This document shows positions 1-11,970 of a stretch of DNA of 64,000 nucleotides, one piece after another (position 1 is the first letter of the stretch; the number at the start of each line of letters is the position of its first letter). The notes beneath the pieces were generated by a model that ran no database searches, had not been told where the DNA came from, and saw nothing but the letters and a program-made list of their open reading frames with translations. Position numbers and translations under genes: made by a program. The DNA is from Gnetum montanum (taxonomy: Eukaryota; Streptophyta; Gnetopsida; Gnetales; Gnetaceae): contig MNCI01007695.1 of assembly GCA_015680685.1 (NCBI GenBank), positions 239,177-303,176 of the forward strand, given 5' to 3'.

Positions 1-453
1 GTGATGGGATGTTGCCCTGAACATGTGTTGAAGGCTTACCTAAAAGCTAAATCATGTGGAGCTCTGAAAGAGTATCCTTTCATGGCTTGGTTGTCCAATG
101 AATTTTCTTTTCTCAATAGAGGTTTGGAGATAGAGTCTGATGTTTGGGGGCAATATTAAGATTGCACCAAAGAAGAGGAGAAAGGAGAAGAGCAACCAAC
201 CAATGAAGAGTCATCATGGGCATGGGAAGAAGCATTCGTATCCCAAGAGAAAAATGAAGGACCCAATGAGGACGAACAGAAGAGTGCATCTAAAAAGAAA
301 AATGAAAAGAGTGCTGAAGAAAAAGTTCCAATAGATCAAGTTGAGAGCTCAACCAAGCCACAGAACAACAGAACAACCTTCATGACATCAGAAATTTCCT
401 ATGAAATAGTTAGAGAGATGAGGATTCCTACTAGGGTAACCCTCACAATTTAG
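1..453 (+). pseudogene. unrecognised degenerate coding remnant, 5' end outside the window
   Basis: Frame 1 reads almost continuously from the first base to a TAG at about 451, broken only by a TAA at 157-159. The first part is ordinary in composition (ending EIESDVWGQY before the stop). The second is very rich in Glu, Lys, Gln and Ser, like a charged linker. I do not recognise the family. The single stop and the further stops after 451 point to a decayed gene, perhaps part of a transposon. The 64-residue frame starting at 140 is a shadow of this frame. Confidence 0.3.
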
Positions 454-2746
454 TTTCCATCCCAAGAATAGTCCATGAAGGACTTGATAATGTACAGTTT
501 GTAGTTTTTCCTAGGAAGGAGGTTTTTATACCATCAAACCTTATGTTTGATGAAAATTTTCCTCCAAAAAAGATTTTTGTTCAGCTGTAAAAATTCAATG
601 AAAGTTTTAGTATGTTTCAGTTTAAGAAAAAAAAATGAGGCTGCATAAGTTTCTTTAACCTTTTAAGGGGGTAGAAATGTTGGCACATTTGGCCATTCTA
701 TGGAATAGTTGGACTTGAAAATTTAAAAGTGAACATGTAGCTTTAAGGTTATGGGTTGATGGGTGTTTTGGAGAAGTAATCCACTAGTAAATAAAATGAT
801 GTTGAGGCCTTCTTTGGATACGAAATTTAAGTGCCAAATTATTCCTTTGGATGGAGATTGGAAGATAGTACAATAGTAAACAAGGAATAATTATATTATT
901 AACCTCAGAAAGCATCGGTGGTGAATAATTTGTGCATCTTGCCTTATTATTTTTTTTTCTTGCAGCAATCATAGCAATGTTGGAAGAAGCGCCATGTAAC
1001 CCATGGACATTTTTGTTGTGAATGACAACTTTGCATGGGTCAGCAGGACGATGAAAAGAGACCTCTTTTGCTATACAAGCTTTCTGATCCTCAATAGCAG
1101 GGCTCCTCCATGCTTTTGTTTACACTATCCACTCCAAAACCATGTAGTTCCAATAGTGGAGAGGAAATTTCCTAACTTGGGGGGCTGAAAATTGAGAAAT
1201 GGAGAATATTCAAAAATGGAATCAAAGCAGCCATGTTCAAGCCCTAGGTCTTCTCAAGATATTTCTGCAAATATTTGCACTGCAGGGTTGGTCTGCGGGG
1301 TTTAAAAATGGTGAAAGCTGCTAATTAATAGAACAGAGCAAGGAGTTTGTCGTTAACAACATTTCAGAGGGTTACACAAAGCCAGGAAGGTTCTCAGAAA
1401 TTTTGGTTGAGTAGTACGGAAAATTTGGTTCTCCATCGACATTAACAAAAAATTTGTTAATAATAAATCCAAAGGAAATTCGTATTGATAGATCGATATT
1501 GGAATAGTGGCATTGATTTGAAGAATAAATCATGCAATACGCTTATGAGTAGAGCCAAAGAAGATTCAAGTAAAGAACACACTACTTGGTCTCACATACT
1601 TGGGCTCTCACTTGGAGACACACTTTGGGTCTTGGGAAGAGCATTGTAAAGAAGAAATTGTGAAATATTGCTTGTAAGATGACTTGCTAAAGACAACTTT
1701 TCAACCTCTTTGTCATAGTCCTATGAGTTATGCTTATTGTTTTTTATTTTGTTTAAATTGTTTAGCTAGTGGTTTAGATAGTATCATGCTTGGAAAGTAA
1801 TTTTGGGATTTTTAGATTGCTCTTATTGTTCTTGTTGCATAATAGAAAATTTCTATTAAAATTTTTCCATAGAAGCGCTTGTGTTTGAAAGCCTTAAGAG
1901 CATTTTAGTAGTGAATTTGGTTATTGTGCAACATATAAGAACTGCTATTGAGATCATTGTAAAAGAGCCTCTGCTTGTAGTCATGTCGTTGAACGATTCA
2001 ATAGTCAAGAGGGTTCAGAAAATATTTGGTATTTTGATACGACCAGAATAGCTTCTTTTATCTTTAAAGTGAATCTCCATGGTATTTCAATCAAAAATTG
2101 TCAAGTCTTTTGAAGGTTCTATTGAATGCAATTGTTGACATCCATTATCTAGCCAAAATGGAGTCTCGTACGTGATAGTTTACGCAGCAATTTTTTGGTA
2201 GCATAGTAGGATTGTCTTGAAGAAATTGCTTATTTGAGCCTTGGAAGTTTGAACAATTCGTAGTTATTGAATTTGGGATAGCTTTATTGTGAAGTGTTTA
2301 CTCGTATCATTTTACCTTGTTTAAATATTTGATATCTTTACACAAATCTGCCTTCTTTTTCTCTTATCTCTAATTTCCATTGAATCTCGTTCTATTTCTA
2401 GTTTTCTTGTGGAATTATCTCTTTCTCTGAGGAAAATTAGAAGTAGATTCACAGAGTTATGCTTAAATGTTTTTACAAAATTTTATTTGTTACAAGTAGG
2501 TATTATAAGAACTGCATAGACCAGGCAATTGAACAAAATAGGAAATCTTAACAACTCACAGTACTTGGCAAAGTTGGTTGAATCTCTTTAAGATAAGTCA
2601 TTTGTAGTTTACACACAAGCAATTGTTTCATTTTTCACAACTGCACACCGCAACAGCACACACACATACTCACATTAACTACTGAGTTTATTTGGAGGTA
2701 TCTGGGCCTTAGTGTTGCCAAAGAATAGCAAGCACCTAAATCCTGT
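454..2746. other. no recognisable gene
   Basis: About 2.3 kb of AT-rich sequence with only short frames. I see no coding pattern, RNA gene, LTR terminus or tandem repeat here. Confidence 0.5.
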
Positions 2747-3741
2747 TCAAGGACACTCGTTGGCGGTCGCGTCCCAAATGGTCACCAACACATAGCATAG
2801 GATAGAATTGTTGGTTGTGGAGTTTGCCAGTTTTACATCATAGCAGATAGATGTTGCTAGTTTAACATCATAGCAGACGATTGTAGATTTAATGGATGAA
2901 CAATGGGTGCAGTGATTGGAGTGGGCCACACATGGGTGGGTTGGATGGACACCACAGACACCAATGAGACAGGCGGGATGTAGGATGCCTGAGTTGTTTG
3001 GAGCTGGGAGGTGGCCCCTGCATGAGCATAGCACTGGGAAAATGCATTAGTTACTTACAAGGAAGGCTAAATTAGCATGGTCACTATCTTGGAGGGGATG
3101 GATGGACCAAACTAAGGAGGGGTTGTACTAGGAAGTGGTTGTTGGAAGACGGTGTGGAGGTGGCTCTCATGTTTGGAGCAGGCCTCAAACTCATCTTCCT
3201 TCCTCTGTGAAGCTTCCTCATAGGTTATCCCTACATCATGCTTGTTTGCACGGATGATTTGGGACAAAAACTGGTGGTAGGACTCCGTGACTATCATTAT
3301 GTCAAACAAGGAGGGGTTATACTCCCGTCCATTCTAATGGACTCATTCGTAGTCCTATTCTACCTCTAAATCGAGGTAATCCACTGGTAGTCTTACTTGG
3401 ATTTTGGCACAAACAAAATTGTATTATTCGTGGCTTAATGTGGCATGCTTTGGCTAGATTATGATATCAAATGTATTAGACACCAACGTGGAAGGTTGAT
3501 CTGGATTCATATTCACAAATCAAGTTCTGAGAGTTGCTAGTTGGAGAAAATGGCTAACTCTGAAAATAGTAAAAAAATGACTAAGTCTATCAGTAGCAGG
3601 GAAATAGCCAAGTATAGAAATATAGAAAATGGCTAAGTGAAACAATGTAGAAAGAAAAATGCTAAGTACAAAAATGTAGAAAAAATGCTAAGTATGAAAA
3701 TGCAGAAAAAAATAGCCCTCCTTCTAGCGCCAAACAAATAT
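2747..3741 (-). mobile_element. 5' internal part of family-B LTR retrotransposon, with primer-binding-site region
   Basis: On the minus strand the LTR at 3742-4627 is followed directly by sequence containing TTTGGCGCTAGAAGG (plus 3720-3734), which resembles the start of the internal region in many plant Ty3/gypsy elements. Next comes a run of short repeats containing 'acttagc', then two minus-strand frames, 3112-3309 (starts MFDIMIVTESYHQFLSQ) and 2747-3034, which may be gag remnants. I did not recognise a gag, protease or RT motif. No 3' LTR of this element is visible to the left, so it is truncated or runs into unrecognised sequence. Confidence 0.45.
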
Positions 3742-4627
3742 TGTGACAGAAAACGTTAATGGCTAGAAACACCGAGAGGTCTTCGAGCGCATAGCCTAAT
3801 CCCGAATCCGCACGAGGATAGTGCTAGAGAAAATGGATTTAGGGTGCCCTGAATGGTCTTGTCGATTAGACAAGGACTTAACTGGTGTATAATAGCCCTT
3901 TTGCAAACAATGATTTTAGATCGAACACCCAGTGGTAGAATAAAAAAGAAAGCATAATGTGCATAGCAGTAGATACGTGCTACACGTGTAACAGAATAGT
4001 AGACACGATTGAACGGTTGAAAATGCTAAATAAATGTTGTAATTAGCCAAAAAGAGAATTTGAATAGAAAGATGCACCACCCAAAAAAAGGGTATAGGTA
4101 TACAAAGTGTACAATAGGCACAGTAAGAGTGGAGTCATAGCCTCAGTAGTATTGGACTATGAAATCTGGTGCTCACTGTGATAAATTGTGCCTCCTGGGT
4201 CAGTAGTCATAGTGTATCGTGCGATGTAGTTATGCCTCTCTGTCAATGTAGTGTGCTCTGGGTCTTGTTCACCCCTGGAGCTAAGTGCTAAGATGCCAAA
4301 ATGCCAAATGCCTTGATGGTCAAGAAAAATGGAAGCCTCCTCCTCTCCTTTCTTTTTCCTCTCTACCCTGCAAAAAAGAGGGCACAGAGGTATTTAGAGA
4401 GCTAGGGTTAGCCCAAAATGCAGATCAGGTACCACATGGCAATGCGGTGGGTAGCAATGCATAACAGCACATAATAGTGTTTAACACAGTGTAATAGCGC
4501 GTAATAGGATGCTATGCTATGTAGTAGCAAGGTGCTACGCTATGCAGCATAGCAGCACATAATAGCGTGTAACACTTCGCCATATTTGTAGTTGCAATGT
4601 CGAGACCCAAAATTTTGTGGTGTTTCA
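3742..4627 (-). repeat. 5' LTR of family B (minus-strand element)
   Basis: Homologous along its length to the solo LTR at 8007-9126: both begin tgt..gaaaacgtt and end aattttgtggtgtttca on the plus strand, so both have TG...CA ends. Minus orientation follows from the primer-site-like sequence beyond its low-coordinate end and from the TATA box seen in the other copy. Here that TATA is degraded (ggtatttagag, about 4389-4399). The two flanking 5-mers (aatat and ttcac) do not match, as expected if only one LTR of the element is present. Its high-coordinate end lies against the FCP1-like pseudogene. Confidence 0.7.
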
Positions 4628-5257
4628 TTCACCTGAAGCAACTATTACTACAACCAAGGTAAAACAACATTAGCATCATGCAAAAGCCAAACCAACAAGC
4701 AACACGTGAGCAAGCACATGAGTTAAAGCTTGAATGCATACATGGCACATATGGAAGATGAGACGAGGATGGTATTACAACATTGGTGTTAATCACAACA
4801 GTGGCCCATGCCTCATCTAACCATTCATGGGTTCTACACCACTCATATGCCCTCAGGTAGTAGGTAGGGTAAACCTCCATGTCAGATCCTACCTTCTCAA
4901 GCACATCTTCCCAAACATTCGGGCTAGATGAGAATACCTCCAAGCTAGTGTGAGTCAAGGCTAGAGCATCTACCTCATCATGTAGGCCCTCCTCATCAAC
5001 TCTGAATCTAGCATTAAGCATGAATTGTTAGCAAGATAACATGAGAAAGTAGCAAAAGACAAACTATGAAATCCATAAGAGCACTTACCCTCCAGCATAG
5101 TAGATAGTTCCAGGTGGGTTCTAGAACAAGGTGTGGCACCCATAGCACAATGAAGAGGGTGTTGCTCTTATTGTAGCAACTAAACTCTATCATGCGTCAT
5201 ATCCTAGATAGGCACCAAATGCTCTTAGGGCCTTTGCCTAAATCACCTAATTCATCA
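4628..5257 (-). pseudogene. FCP1/SCP-like (HAD) phosphatase pseudogene, 3' part
   Basis: Reading the minus strand downward from 5257, one frame continues the segment at 9683-9960 once element A and one copy of its target duplication are removed. It includes CYNKSNTLFIV..VPHLVLEP, which resembles the 'YNxSNTLLIDDSPxxxLxNPP' stretch of FCP1-homology domains. The frame has in-frame stops. It ends in CTGGAGG followed by GTAAGTG at about 5089-5095, a plausible splice donor. A second exon-like frame (5021-4629, with GLHDEVDALALTHTSLEVF) stops at the edge of the family-B LTR. The usual catalytic DxDxT is not preserved in the upstream part. The assignment rests on pattern similarity only. Confidence 0.4.
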
Positions 5258-5262
5258 CTACT

Positions 5263-6060
5263 TGATGAACCGTGATATCGCATCTGCCACGCAATATCAT
5301 GTACACGATATCACATCCTACCTCATCTTCTATAAATAAGAGGCGGTGCCCTTTGTTCCCAATAGTTTGACTTAGACCCTTAGCCAAACTCTTGTAGTTT
5401 TACCATTCCAGAGTTAGAATAATTTCTGTGTGGTTGTAGTAGGAGTCATAGAGTGAATGGATCTTTATTGGAGCAAATTGTACCTGAGCACACATTTGTG
5501 TATAGCAATAAAGATGAACTTTATGATAAACCTTGCAGCATACAGACTAAGCTAATTAGTAATTAATTCTTATTGAATGATTAACTCTTTTCTAGTTAAT
5601 TAATTTCTCTCTGAACCTTTGATTCTCTTAGTTAATTGCACTTAGTACAACCGCTTCAAGCATGTGTGTAGCACTTGGTAACCCAGTAACAATTAGCGTT
5701 TAGTAATCCCAGCAGCGTTGCACTGGTTCAAGATGTGTATGGAAAGTGGGAATGGATACTGGTGTTAGGACAATTAGAACTTAGTTAATAAATAGTTAAA
5801 GTAAGTTATTCACTTAGTTCTTTTCCCCTTCCCTTATTAGCATAAGACACCAAAAAGATAAAATTTATAAAAATCATATACCTCAAGCTTACTTAATCAT
5901 AAAACCATGACAATACAAGTAAGTTTGGGAATACAACAATTGATTAACCCTGAGTGTTCCATTAAGGCATGTAAGCACTTAGTCCTTGGAGTTTGACCGG
6001 ATCACGCATGAGATGCTCGTATTTGTATAGTTGAGTGTAGGGGTACTTCACCACTCATCA
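5263..6060 (+). repeat. 5' LTR of element A
   Basis: 798 bp, TG...CA. U3 carries GATATC at 5274-5279 and the pair AATATC (5293-5298), 8 bp, GATATC (5307-5312). A TATA box (tctataaataag, near 5328) follows. Downstream are conserved segments such as gtgaatggatctttatt and aataaagatgaactttatga, the latter containing a possible aataaa polyadenylation signal. The segment from about 5990 to 6060 is shared with every other LTR of this superfamily in the window. Confidence 0.88.
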
Positions 6061-6061
6061 T

Positions 6062-6079
6062 TGGCACCGTTGCCAGGGA
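6062..6079 (+). promoter_or_regulatory. primer binding site of element A
   Basis: tggcaccgttgccaggga lies one base after the 5' LTR. It differs in a few bases from the TGGCGCCGTTGCCGGGGA site common in plant Ty3/gypsy elements. It fixes the plus orientation of element A. Confidence 0.8.
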
Positions 6080-7726
6080 CTTAGTTGTTTATGCATTGTG
6101 TAGAACATAGGAAATCATCCATATCATTGGAGCACTAGAATGAACCCTTAGGGTTAATCAAAAAAAAAGATAAGACAATGGTACATCACACACTAAACAA
6201 GACAAAAATGTTTTCTTCTTCGCATAAGAGCACTTCACCGCCTAAGACTAACACAAGAGACAGTCAACGGCATCATACACATAACCAAGATCCATCAATT
6301 CCTCAATTCTTCTTGATTTTTCCTTACCATTCTGACATTACTCCATTATCGGGAAGCTAAGCTAATAAAAATAATAATTCTTTGCATGATGTGGTTCTCA
6401 CGCAAAAAAAAAAAGGAGAGAGAGAAAAGAGAGCAAAAAAGTGAGAATTTAAAGCACATCCCTTGGAAAAAATAATCATCTAGGCTACAAGCACTAGTTA
6501 TGAAACTAAACAAACATGTTCCCTCTAACTAAGACCCTTTCTCGCTTCCTAATTTTCTCTTTCTCGTTTCCTCAGAATGGTGGTGACTCTTTTGCGGAAG
6601 CATTCCTGTTACTTTAAGTGGATGGATTAGCCAAGTGTATTAATGTGAAGTCATTGGATGTGGATTGTTTGAGGCTAGATTTGAAATGGGCTATACTCAG
6701 TCACATTAACCATAAATACACAAGGGGCTATACACCACCTTGTTCTTGGGACTCCATTCCATTCTCTTCTTTCCATCATTCTTTCTCCATTTTCCACCTC
6801 ATTGCTAGTTGTATCAGTAGTCTATATTTTGGTCATTTCATTGTCTCTTTTTGGTAAATTCTTGTGGTTAAGACTTTAACTCTTTCTTCTGAATGACATT
6901 TCTAGAGCCTACGAACTCTTTGAATGTGGGTTTGTTAGAGCATAATGGGCATGAGCCTACTTTGGGGAGGACCCACTAACATTCCTATTTGGTGCATCAA
7001 TTAATTTCTTTCCCTTAAACATTTCCACAATTAACATTTTTTTTGTTCATTCCCACTTCTGACATCCATTTTATCAACGTTGACGTTGTTTCTTTTTCTC
7101 CATCTTTCTTATTCCTTATCTTTTTCCATTCTATCACTACTGGAGGATTACTCTTTGTCATGGAGGTCCTGGTCCAATTTTTTCAATTTTCTCCTAACCC
7201 CTACTCATTGGGTAGTCACCAGTGTTATCTCTCCAGAACCCATATTAGCCATATCACAACTCAGCCAATGGACCTTACACCGAGGCAAGGTATTAACTGC
7301 ATTGTGATTTATTTATCCTTACTAATATGAGACTATGTTGTGTGTGTAGATGGAAATCATACAACAATGGACTAGATCTAGAGGAAACACTTAGGATGGA
7401 CTGGGGCTGGAATAGTTATGCAAGGAACAAGATTGATGGCACGGTTACAGACATATAACAAAAGGTGCAATCCTAGCATCAGTAGCAACACGCCTTCTTC
7501 TTTTCTTCTCTCTCTCTTCTCTCTCAGCTGCCAAATAAGGCTGATTGTCAAATGTGTATAGTGTTCACTCTTCTGGTCATGAACACTAATATTGCCATGT
7601 ATTGTAATGATGATCCATTCACGTGTCACCCCATTCACCATTAGTGTCATTCAAGTTAATAATCCCATACCTTTCCAATATTTTGTAAGGAACTCGAGGA
7701 CGAGTTTTCATTCAATCATGGGGGTA
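6080..7726 (+). other. internal region of element A without recognisable coding
   Basis: Several short frames occur (6178-6360, 6618-6857, 7043-7330) but none shows a retrotransposon domain. The polypurine tract is the catgggggta ending at 7726, just ahead of the 3' LTR. The sequence is pyrimidine-rich around 6740-7150. Confidence 0.6.
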
Positions 7727-8006
7727 TGATGAACCGTGATATCACGTACACGATATCGCAGTCACCACGCGATATCACATTCGCCATGCAATATCATGTA
7801 CGCAATATCGCGTCCTACCTCATCTTCTATAAATAAGAGGCGATGCCCTTTGTTCCCAATAGTTTGACTTAGACCCTTAGCCAAACTCTTGTAGTTTTAC
7901 CATTCCAAAGTTAGAATAATTTCTGTGTGGCTGCAATAGGAGTCATAGAGTGAATGGATCTTTATTTGAGAAAATTGTACCTGAGCACACATTTGTGTAC
8001 GACAAT

Positions 8007-9126
8007 TGTAGTGATGGAAAACGTTGGTGGCTAGAAACACCGAGAGGTTTTTGGATGCACAACCTAACCCTAGATCTGCGAGAGGGTCGTGCTGGATAAA
8101 ATGGAAATGGGATGCCCTGAACAGTCTAGTCGATCAGATAGGGACTTAATCGGTGTACAATAACCCTTTTGCAAACAATCAAAGAAAATGCAATGTGCAC
8201 AGTAGTAGAAACTTGCTAAAGTATGTAACAGGGTAGTGAACATGATTTAATGCTTAACAATGCCAAATAAATGCTATGATTAGCCAAAAAGAGAGTTTAA
8301 ATAGAAAGGTACACCACCCTAAAAAAGGGTACATGTATACAAAGTGTACAATAGGCACAGTAGGAGTGGAATCATAGCCTCGATGGTGTTGTGCTGTGAA
8401 ATTTGGTGCTCACTGTGATAAATTGTGCCTCCTAGGTCGATGGTCATAGTATACCATGTGATATAATTGTGCCTCTCTGTCGGTGTGGTGTGCTCTAGGT
8501 CTCGTTCATCCATAGAGCTAAGTGCCAAAATGCTAAAATGTCAAATGCCAACTACTTTTTGCTGGTGAAGAAATTGAAGCCTTCCCCCCTTCTCCTCCCC
8601 TTTTTCTAAAGAGGGCATAGAGGTATTTATAGGGCTAGGGTTAGCCCAAAATGTGGATCTGGCACCATGTGGTAGTGCAATAGGTAAGAACGTGTAATAG
8701 CAAGTAACAGTGCGTAACAGCACGTAATAGTGTGTAACAGCATAGCGTAACAGGGTGCTACGCTATGCACTATAGTAGGGTGCTACGCTATGCACTGTAG
8801 TAGGGTGCTACACTAGCATTGTAACATGGTGCTACGCTAGCACTGTAGTAGGATGCTACGCTATGTAGCGTAGCAAGGTGCTATGCTAGCACTGTAGCAA
8901 GGTGCTACACTATGCTACGCTATACAGCGTATCAAGGTGTTATGCTAGCATTGTAGCAAGGTGCTACGCTATGCTCCGCTGTGTAGCGTAGCAAGGTGCT
9001 ATGCTACGCACTGTAACAAGGTGCTACGCTATGGTACGTTGTGCAACGTAGCAACACGTAAGAGTGCATAACACTTCGCCAAATTTTTAGTTGCAATGCT
9101 AAGACTCAAAATTTTGTGGTGTTTCA
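8007..9126 (-). repeat. solo LTR of family B, duplication acaat
   Basis: The target duplication acaat at 8002-8006 and 9127-9131 flanks a 1,120-bp TG...CA unit homologous to the LTR at 3742-4627. No internal region remains, so this is a solo LTR left by LTR-LTR recombination. On the minus strand it has a TATA box (ctataaatacc, plus 8622-8632), supporting minus orientation. It is about 230 bp longer than the other copy, mostly because of a minisatellite at 8690-9070. Confidence 0.9.
8690..9070. repeat. minisatellite inside the family-B solo LTR
   Basis: Degenerate tandem copies of a unit of about 24-27 bp near ggtgctacgctatgcactgt. Several units are partly self-complementary (gctacgctatgtagcgtagc). 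The related LTR at 3742-4627 has about two units at the same place, so the array expanded or contracted after the copies separated. Confidence 0.75.
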
Positions 9127-9682
9127 ACAATAAAGATGAACTTTATGATAAACCTTGCAACATACAGACTATGCTAATTAGTAATTAATTCTTATTGAAT
9201 GATTAACACTTTTCTAGTTAATTAATTTCTCTCTCAACCTTTGATTCTCTTAGTTAAGTGCACTCAGTATGACCGCTTCGAGCATGCCTATAGCACCTGG
9301 TAACCTAGTAACAATTAGCATTTGGTAATCCCAATAGTGTTGCACACGTTCAAGATGTGTACAGCAAGTGGGAACCGATACTGGTGTTAGGATAATTAGA
9401 ACTTAGTTAATGAATAGTTAAAGTAAGTTAGTTACTTAGTTCTTTTCCCCTTCCTTTATTAGCGTAAGACACCAAAAAGATAAAAGTTATAAAAATCATA
9501 TACCTCAAGCTTACTTAACCATACAATCGTGACAATACAAGTAAGTTTGGGAAGACAACAATTGATTAACCCTAAGTGTTCCATTAAGGTGTGTAAGCAC
9601 TTAGTCCTTGGAGTTCGACCAGATCACACGTGAGACGCTCGTATTCATATGGTTGAGTGTAGGGGTACCTCACCACTCATCA

Positions 9683-9960
9683 CTACTAATAGTAGGCTCA
9701 TCTGAGATGTCCTAGTTAGCCCTAGGCAACAACATCTCAGTGATGGCACTAGTAGCTTTCACTACTAAGTGTGACCACATGATTACACTGAAATGCTGTA
9801 GCAAGTACTCCAGGAACTCACAAGTGCCTGGTTGGAACCACATTGCATCAACACCCACCCACATATTTGGTGTAGGTGTGTTAAGAACAAGCTTGTTCAT
9901 GTAGCACAAGATGCCTACAAGCTTCACGACGATCAATATAGGCTTTAACAACACTCTACA
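9683..9960 (-). pseudogene. FCP1/SCP-like (HAD) phosphatase pseudogene, 5' part
   Basis: The minus-strand frame 9954-9712 reads KPILIVVKLVGILCYMN, then CEFLEYLLQHFSVIMWSHLV and ITEMLLPRAN before a TAG. This follows the FCP1-homology layout: a hydrophobic strand where the catalytic DxDGxL loop should lie, then 'EFLEYLxxxFxVxxWS'. Here the loop reads VVKLVGIL, with no catalytic aspartates. The frame runs on through the stop to 9683 and, after removal of element A, into 5257. Sequence above about 9960 turns AT-rich and may be an intron. Either the gene encoded an inactive family member or it lost these residues during decay. Confidence 0.42.
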
Positions 9961-11970
9961 CTAGTCAAGGAAATAAATAGATTGTTAGTATACATACATA
10001 CATGCAAATTTTGACATAAAATCATTAAATTAAGTTTAGCAAAGTTAACATAATATAACATGAATTAACAAAATTTTCTCTCATTTTGGCAATGCCCTAG
10101 GAAGCCTTGCAGGTATAGGACATCAACCAACTTATTTGATGCACCAATACTCATTAGGATACATCATGTTTGCATAAGATTAGCATTTCATTTCATAAGT
10201 TTCACAAGTTTAGCATGAGCATGTTTTTGTAGGTTTAGCATCATTACAGTTTGCATAATTAGCATTATTACATTTCATAAGTCTAGCATTATATGTGGTT
10301 TATAGAATTTTTTGCAAATTTTTTTTGGATCACCTTAATGAAGAGTGTAGTCCAAAAATTTCAAAATTTTTTTAACTTTGGATTATCACAGTTGAGAGTG
10401 TAGTCCAAAATTTTTGAAAAAAAATTCTAACTCTAGAGTACCTCCGTAGAGAGCGTAGTCTCGAAAAAAATAAATTTCAAATAGATGTCATTTTGTCAAA
10501 TGCTTGGCATTCACTGTGCCTTCAAGGCATGGGGAGTGTCTCTTGGCTGCAATTAGTAAGGAATGAAGTTTTGATTTCCACCCTAATGCTTCTTTCCCAA
10601 TGCATCCTACCATAATGTCATGTGCTACCACACCGCCCTCTCCACACCATCACTCCCACTATGCCCTCATGCCCTGCATGCACTATGCTCATGCCCATTT
10701 CCCTACCTCCTTTGGATGCTAGATCCTATAGCAGCACTGTGCACTACTCCTATATCTGACCCTATTATTGCCCTAATTTTTTAAAAAAAATCTTCAAAAA
10801 AAAGCATAAACAAAAGAACTAAAAATGTGCCTTCACACTATGCATCCTCACAACCCATGCAGTTGCACTACAAGGCATAATCACCCTCGTAGACCTCATC
10901 GACCACAATCCTCAATGTGCCTGACCTTTTCCTATGCTATGCAAAGTAGAGAATTTTTTGAGAACAAAAACAATTGTAGGAAAAACCCTAATTACACCTC
11001 CTACCTTGCAACAAGCCACCTATGGCCACCACTAGAGCCCTCATCCTTACCCTATGTCAACAACAAAAAGAAAGGAAAATTTTCAAAAAAAGAACAAAAA
11101 TAAATTTTTTGCACAAGCCCCCATGCATCCTAGAAAGTGTCACTAGTAGTAAACCCTACCTAGCCATGTAGCCTTAAGCATGACCCTTGTGGTCGCTCTA
11201 GGCCTTCCCCACTTGTAGCTACACTAGCAACTGTTGTAGTCGTGACCCCTTGAAACCACCATGAAAACCCAATTGTGGCTAGAACCCTCACATCCCACTA
11301 CACACATCCATCACAAATCACCACTCATGACCCAGCAAAACCCATGTGCACAATCTAGAAAACTCCCATTGCACAAAACCCTTCCCAATGCACTTGCTTC
11401 TAGCAACAATGATCGAAATGGCCCAAAACAATGATGGCCCCTGCCATGGCAAGGCCCTAAAAATGTTTGCACCTTAAACCCTCAAAGTGTAAAAAAGCAA
11501 AATGACAAAAAAATGTCAAAGGAGAGAGTGTAGTTGGGGTACTTGGTTGACACCGATGACCTCTTCTCTTCCATGCATGCCTACAACAGGTGCCCTAGTG
11601 CCCATTTTCCCTTATCCATGTTCACCAGTCCTAGGTGTAGGCATCCACTTCAACACATCATGGCTCCAAATATGCTCTAGCAACACAAAACAACAATGAT
11701 GACAAAACTACACTCTAAAATTTGCATTAGAAAGTTTGAAAATGACAACTTACCCATAGTAAAACACACCTTTATACCCTTTCAAAGTTGTTTAATGATC
11801 CACCTACTTAGGACTACACTCCACACTTAGCCAAAATTCTCAACTTTTGGATGAGAGCATAGTCACCCACACTTACCCAAAATTCGCAACTTTTCATTGC
11901 CTAGTGAACATCAGAGCTAGTTTCGCTTCCTGAGCATGCCTACCCTTCCCCATAAAGGTAAATCTAATGC
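9961..11970. other. non-coding stretch with scattered 'gagtgtagtc' motifs
   Basis: No gene recognised. Around 10335-10470 the motif gagagtgtagtccaaaa recurs three times in AT-rich sequence, and related half-sites occur near 11805 and 11855. The same motif forms the hairpin repeats at 17936-18435, so this stretch probably belongs to the non-coding part of element C or a close relative. The frames at 10825-11103 and 11502-11699 have no recognisable pattern. Confidence 0.45.

Larger units (their letters stand above)
5263..9682 (+). mobile_element. complete non-autonomous LTR retrotransposon (family A), duplication ctact
   Basis: Both LTRs begin tgatgaaccgtgatatc and end ccactcatca. The 5-bp target duplication ctact lies at 5258-5262 and 9683-9687. 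A primer site follows the 5' LTR and a purine-rich tract precedes the 3' LTR. The internal region is only 1,666 bp (6061-7726) and encodes no recognisable gag, protease, RT or integrase, so the element depended on others for movement. Its last internal bases contain aactcgaggacgagttttca, similar to the end of pol in Ty3/gypsy elements, which suggests descent by deletion from an autonomous gypsy element. It lies inside the FCP1-like pseudogene, and its own 3' LTR contains a later solo LTR. Confidence 0.9.
7727..9682 (+). repeat. 3' LTR of element A, interrupted by a solo LTR
   Basis: Without the 1,120-bp insertion and one 5-bp duplication it is 831 bp, against 798 bp for the 5' LTR. Its U3 has a fuller GATATC array: 7738-7743, 7752-7757, 7771-7776, 7790-7795 and 7804-7809, two neighbouring pairs being spaced by exactly 8 bp. 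The LTR resumes at 9132 (aaagatgaactttatgataa) exactly where the 5' LTR sequence predicts. Confidence 0.88.
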
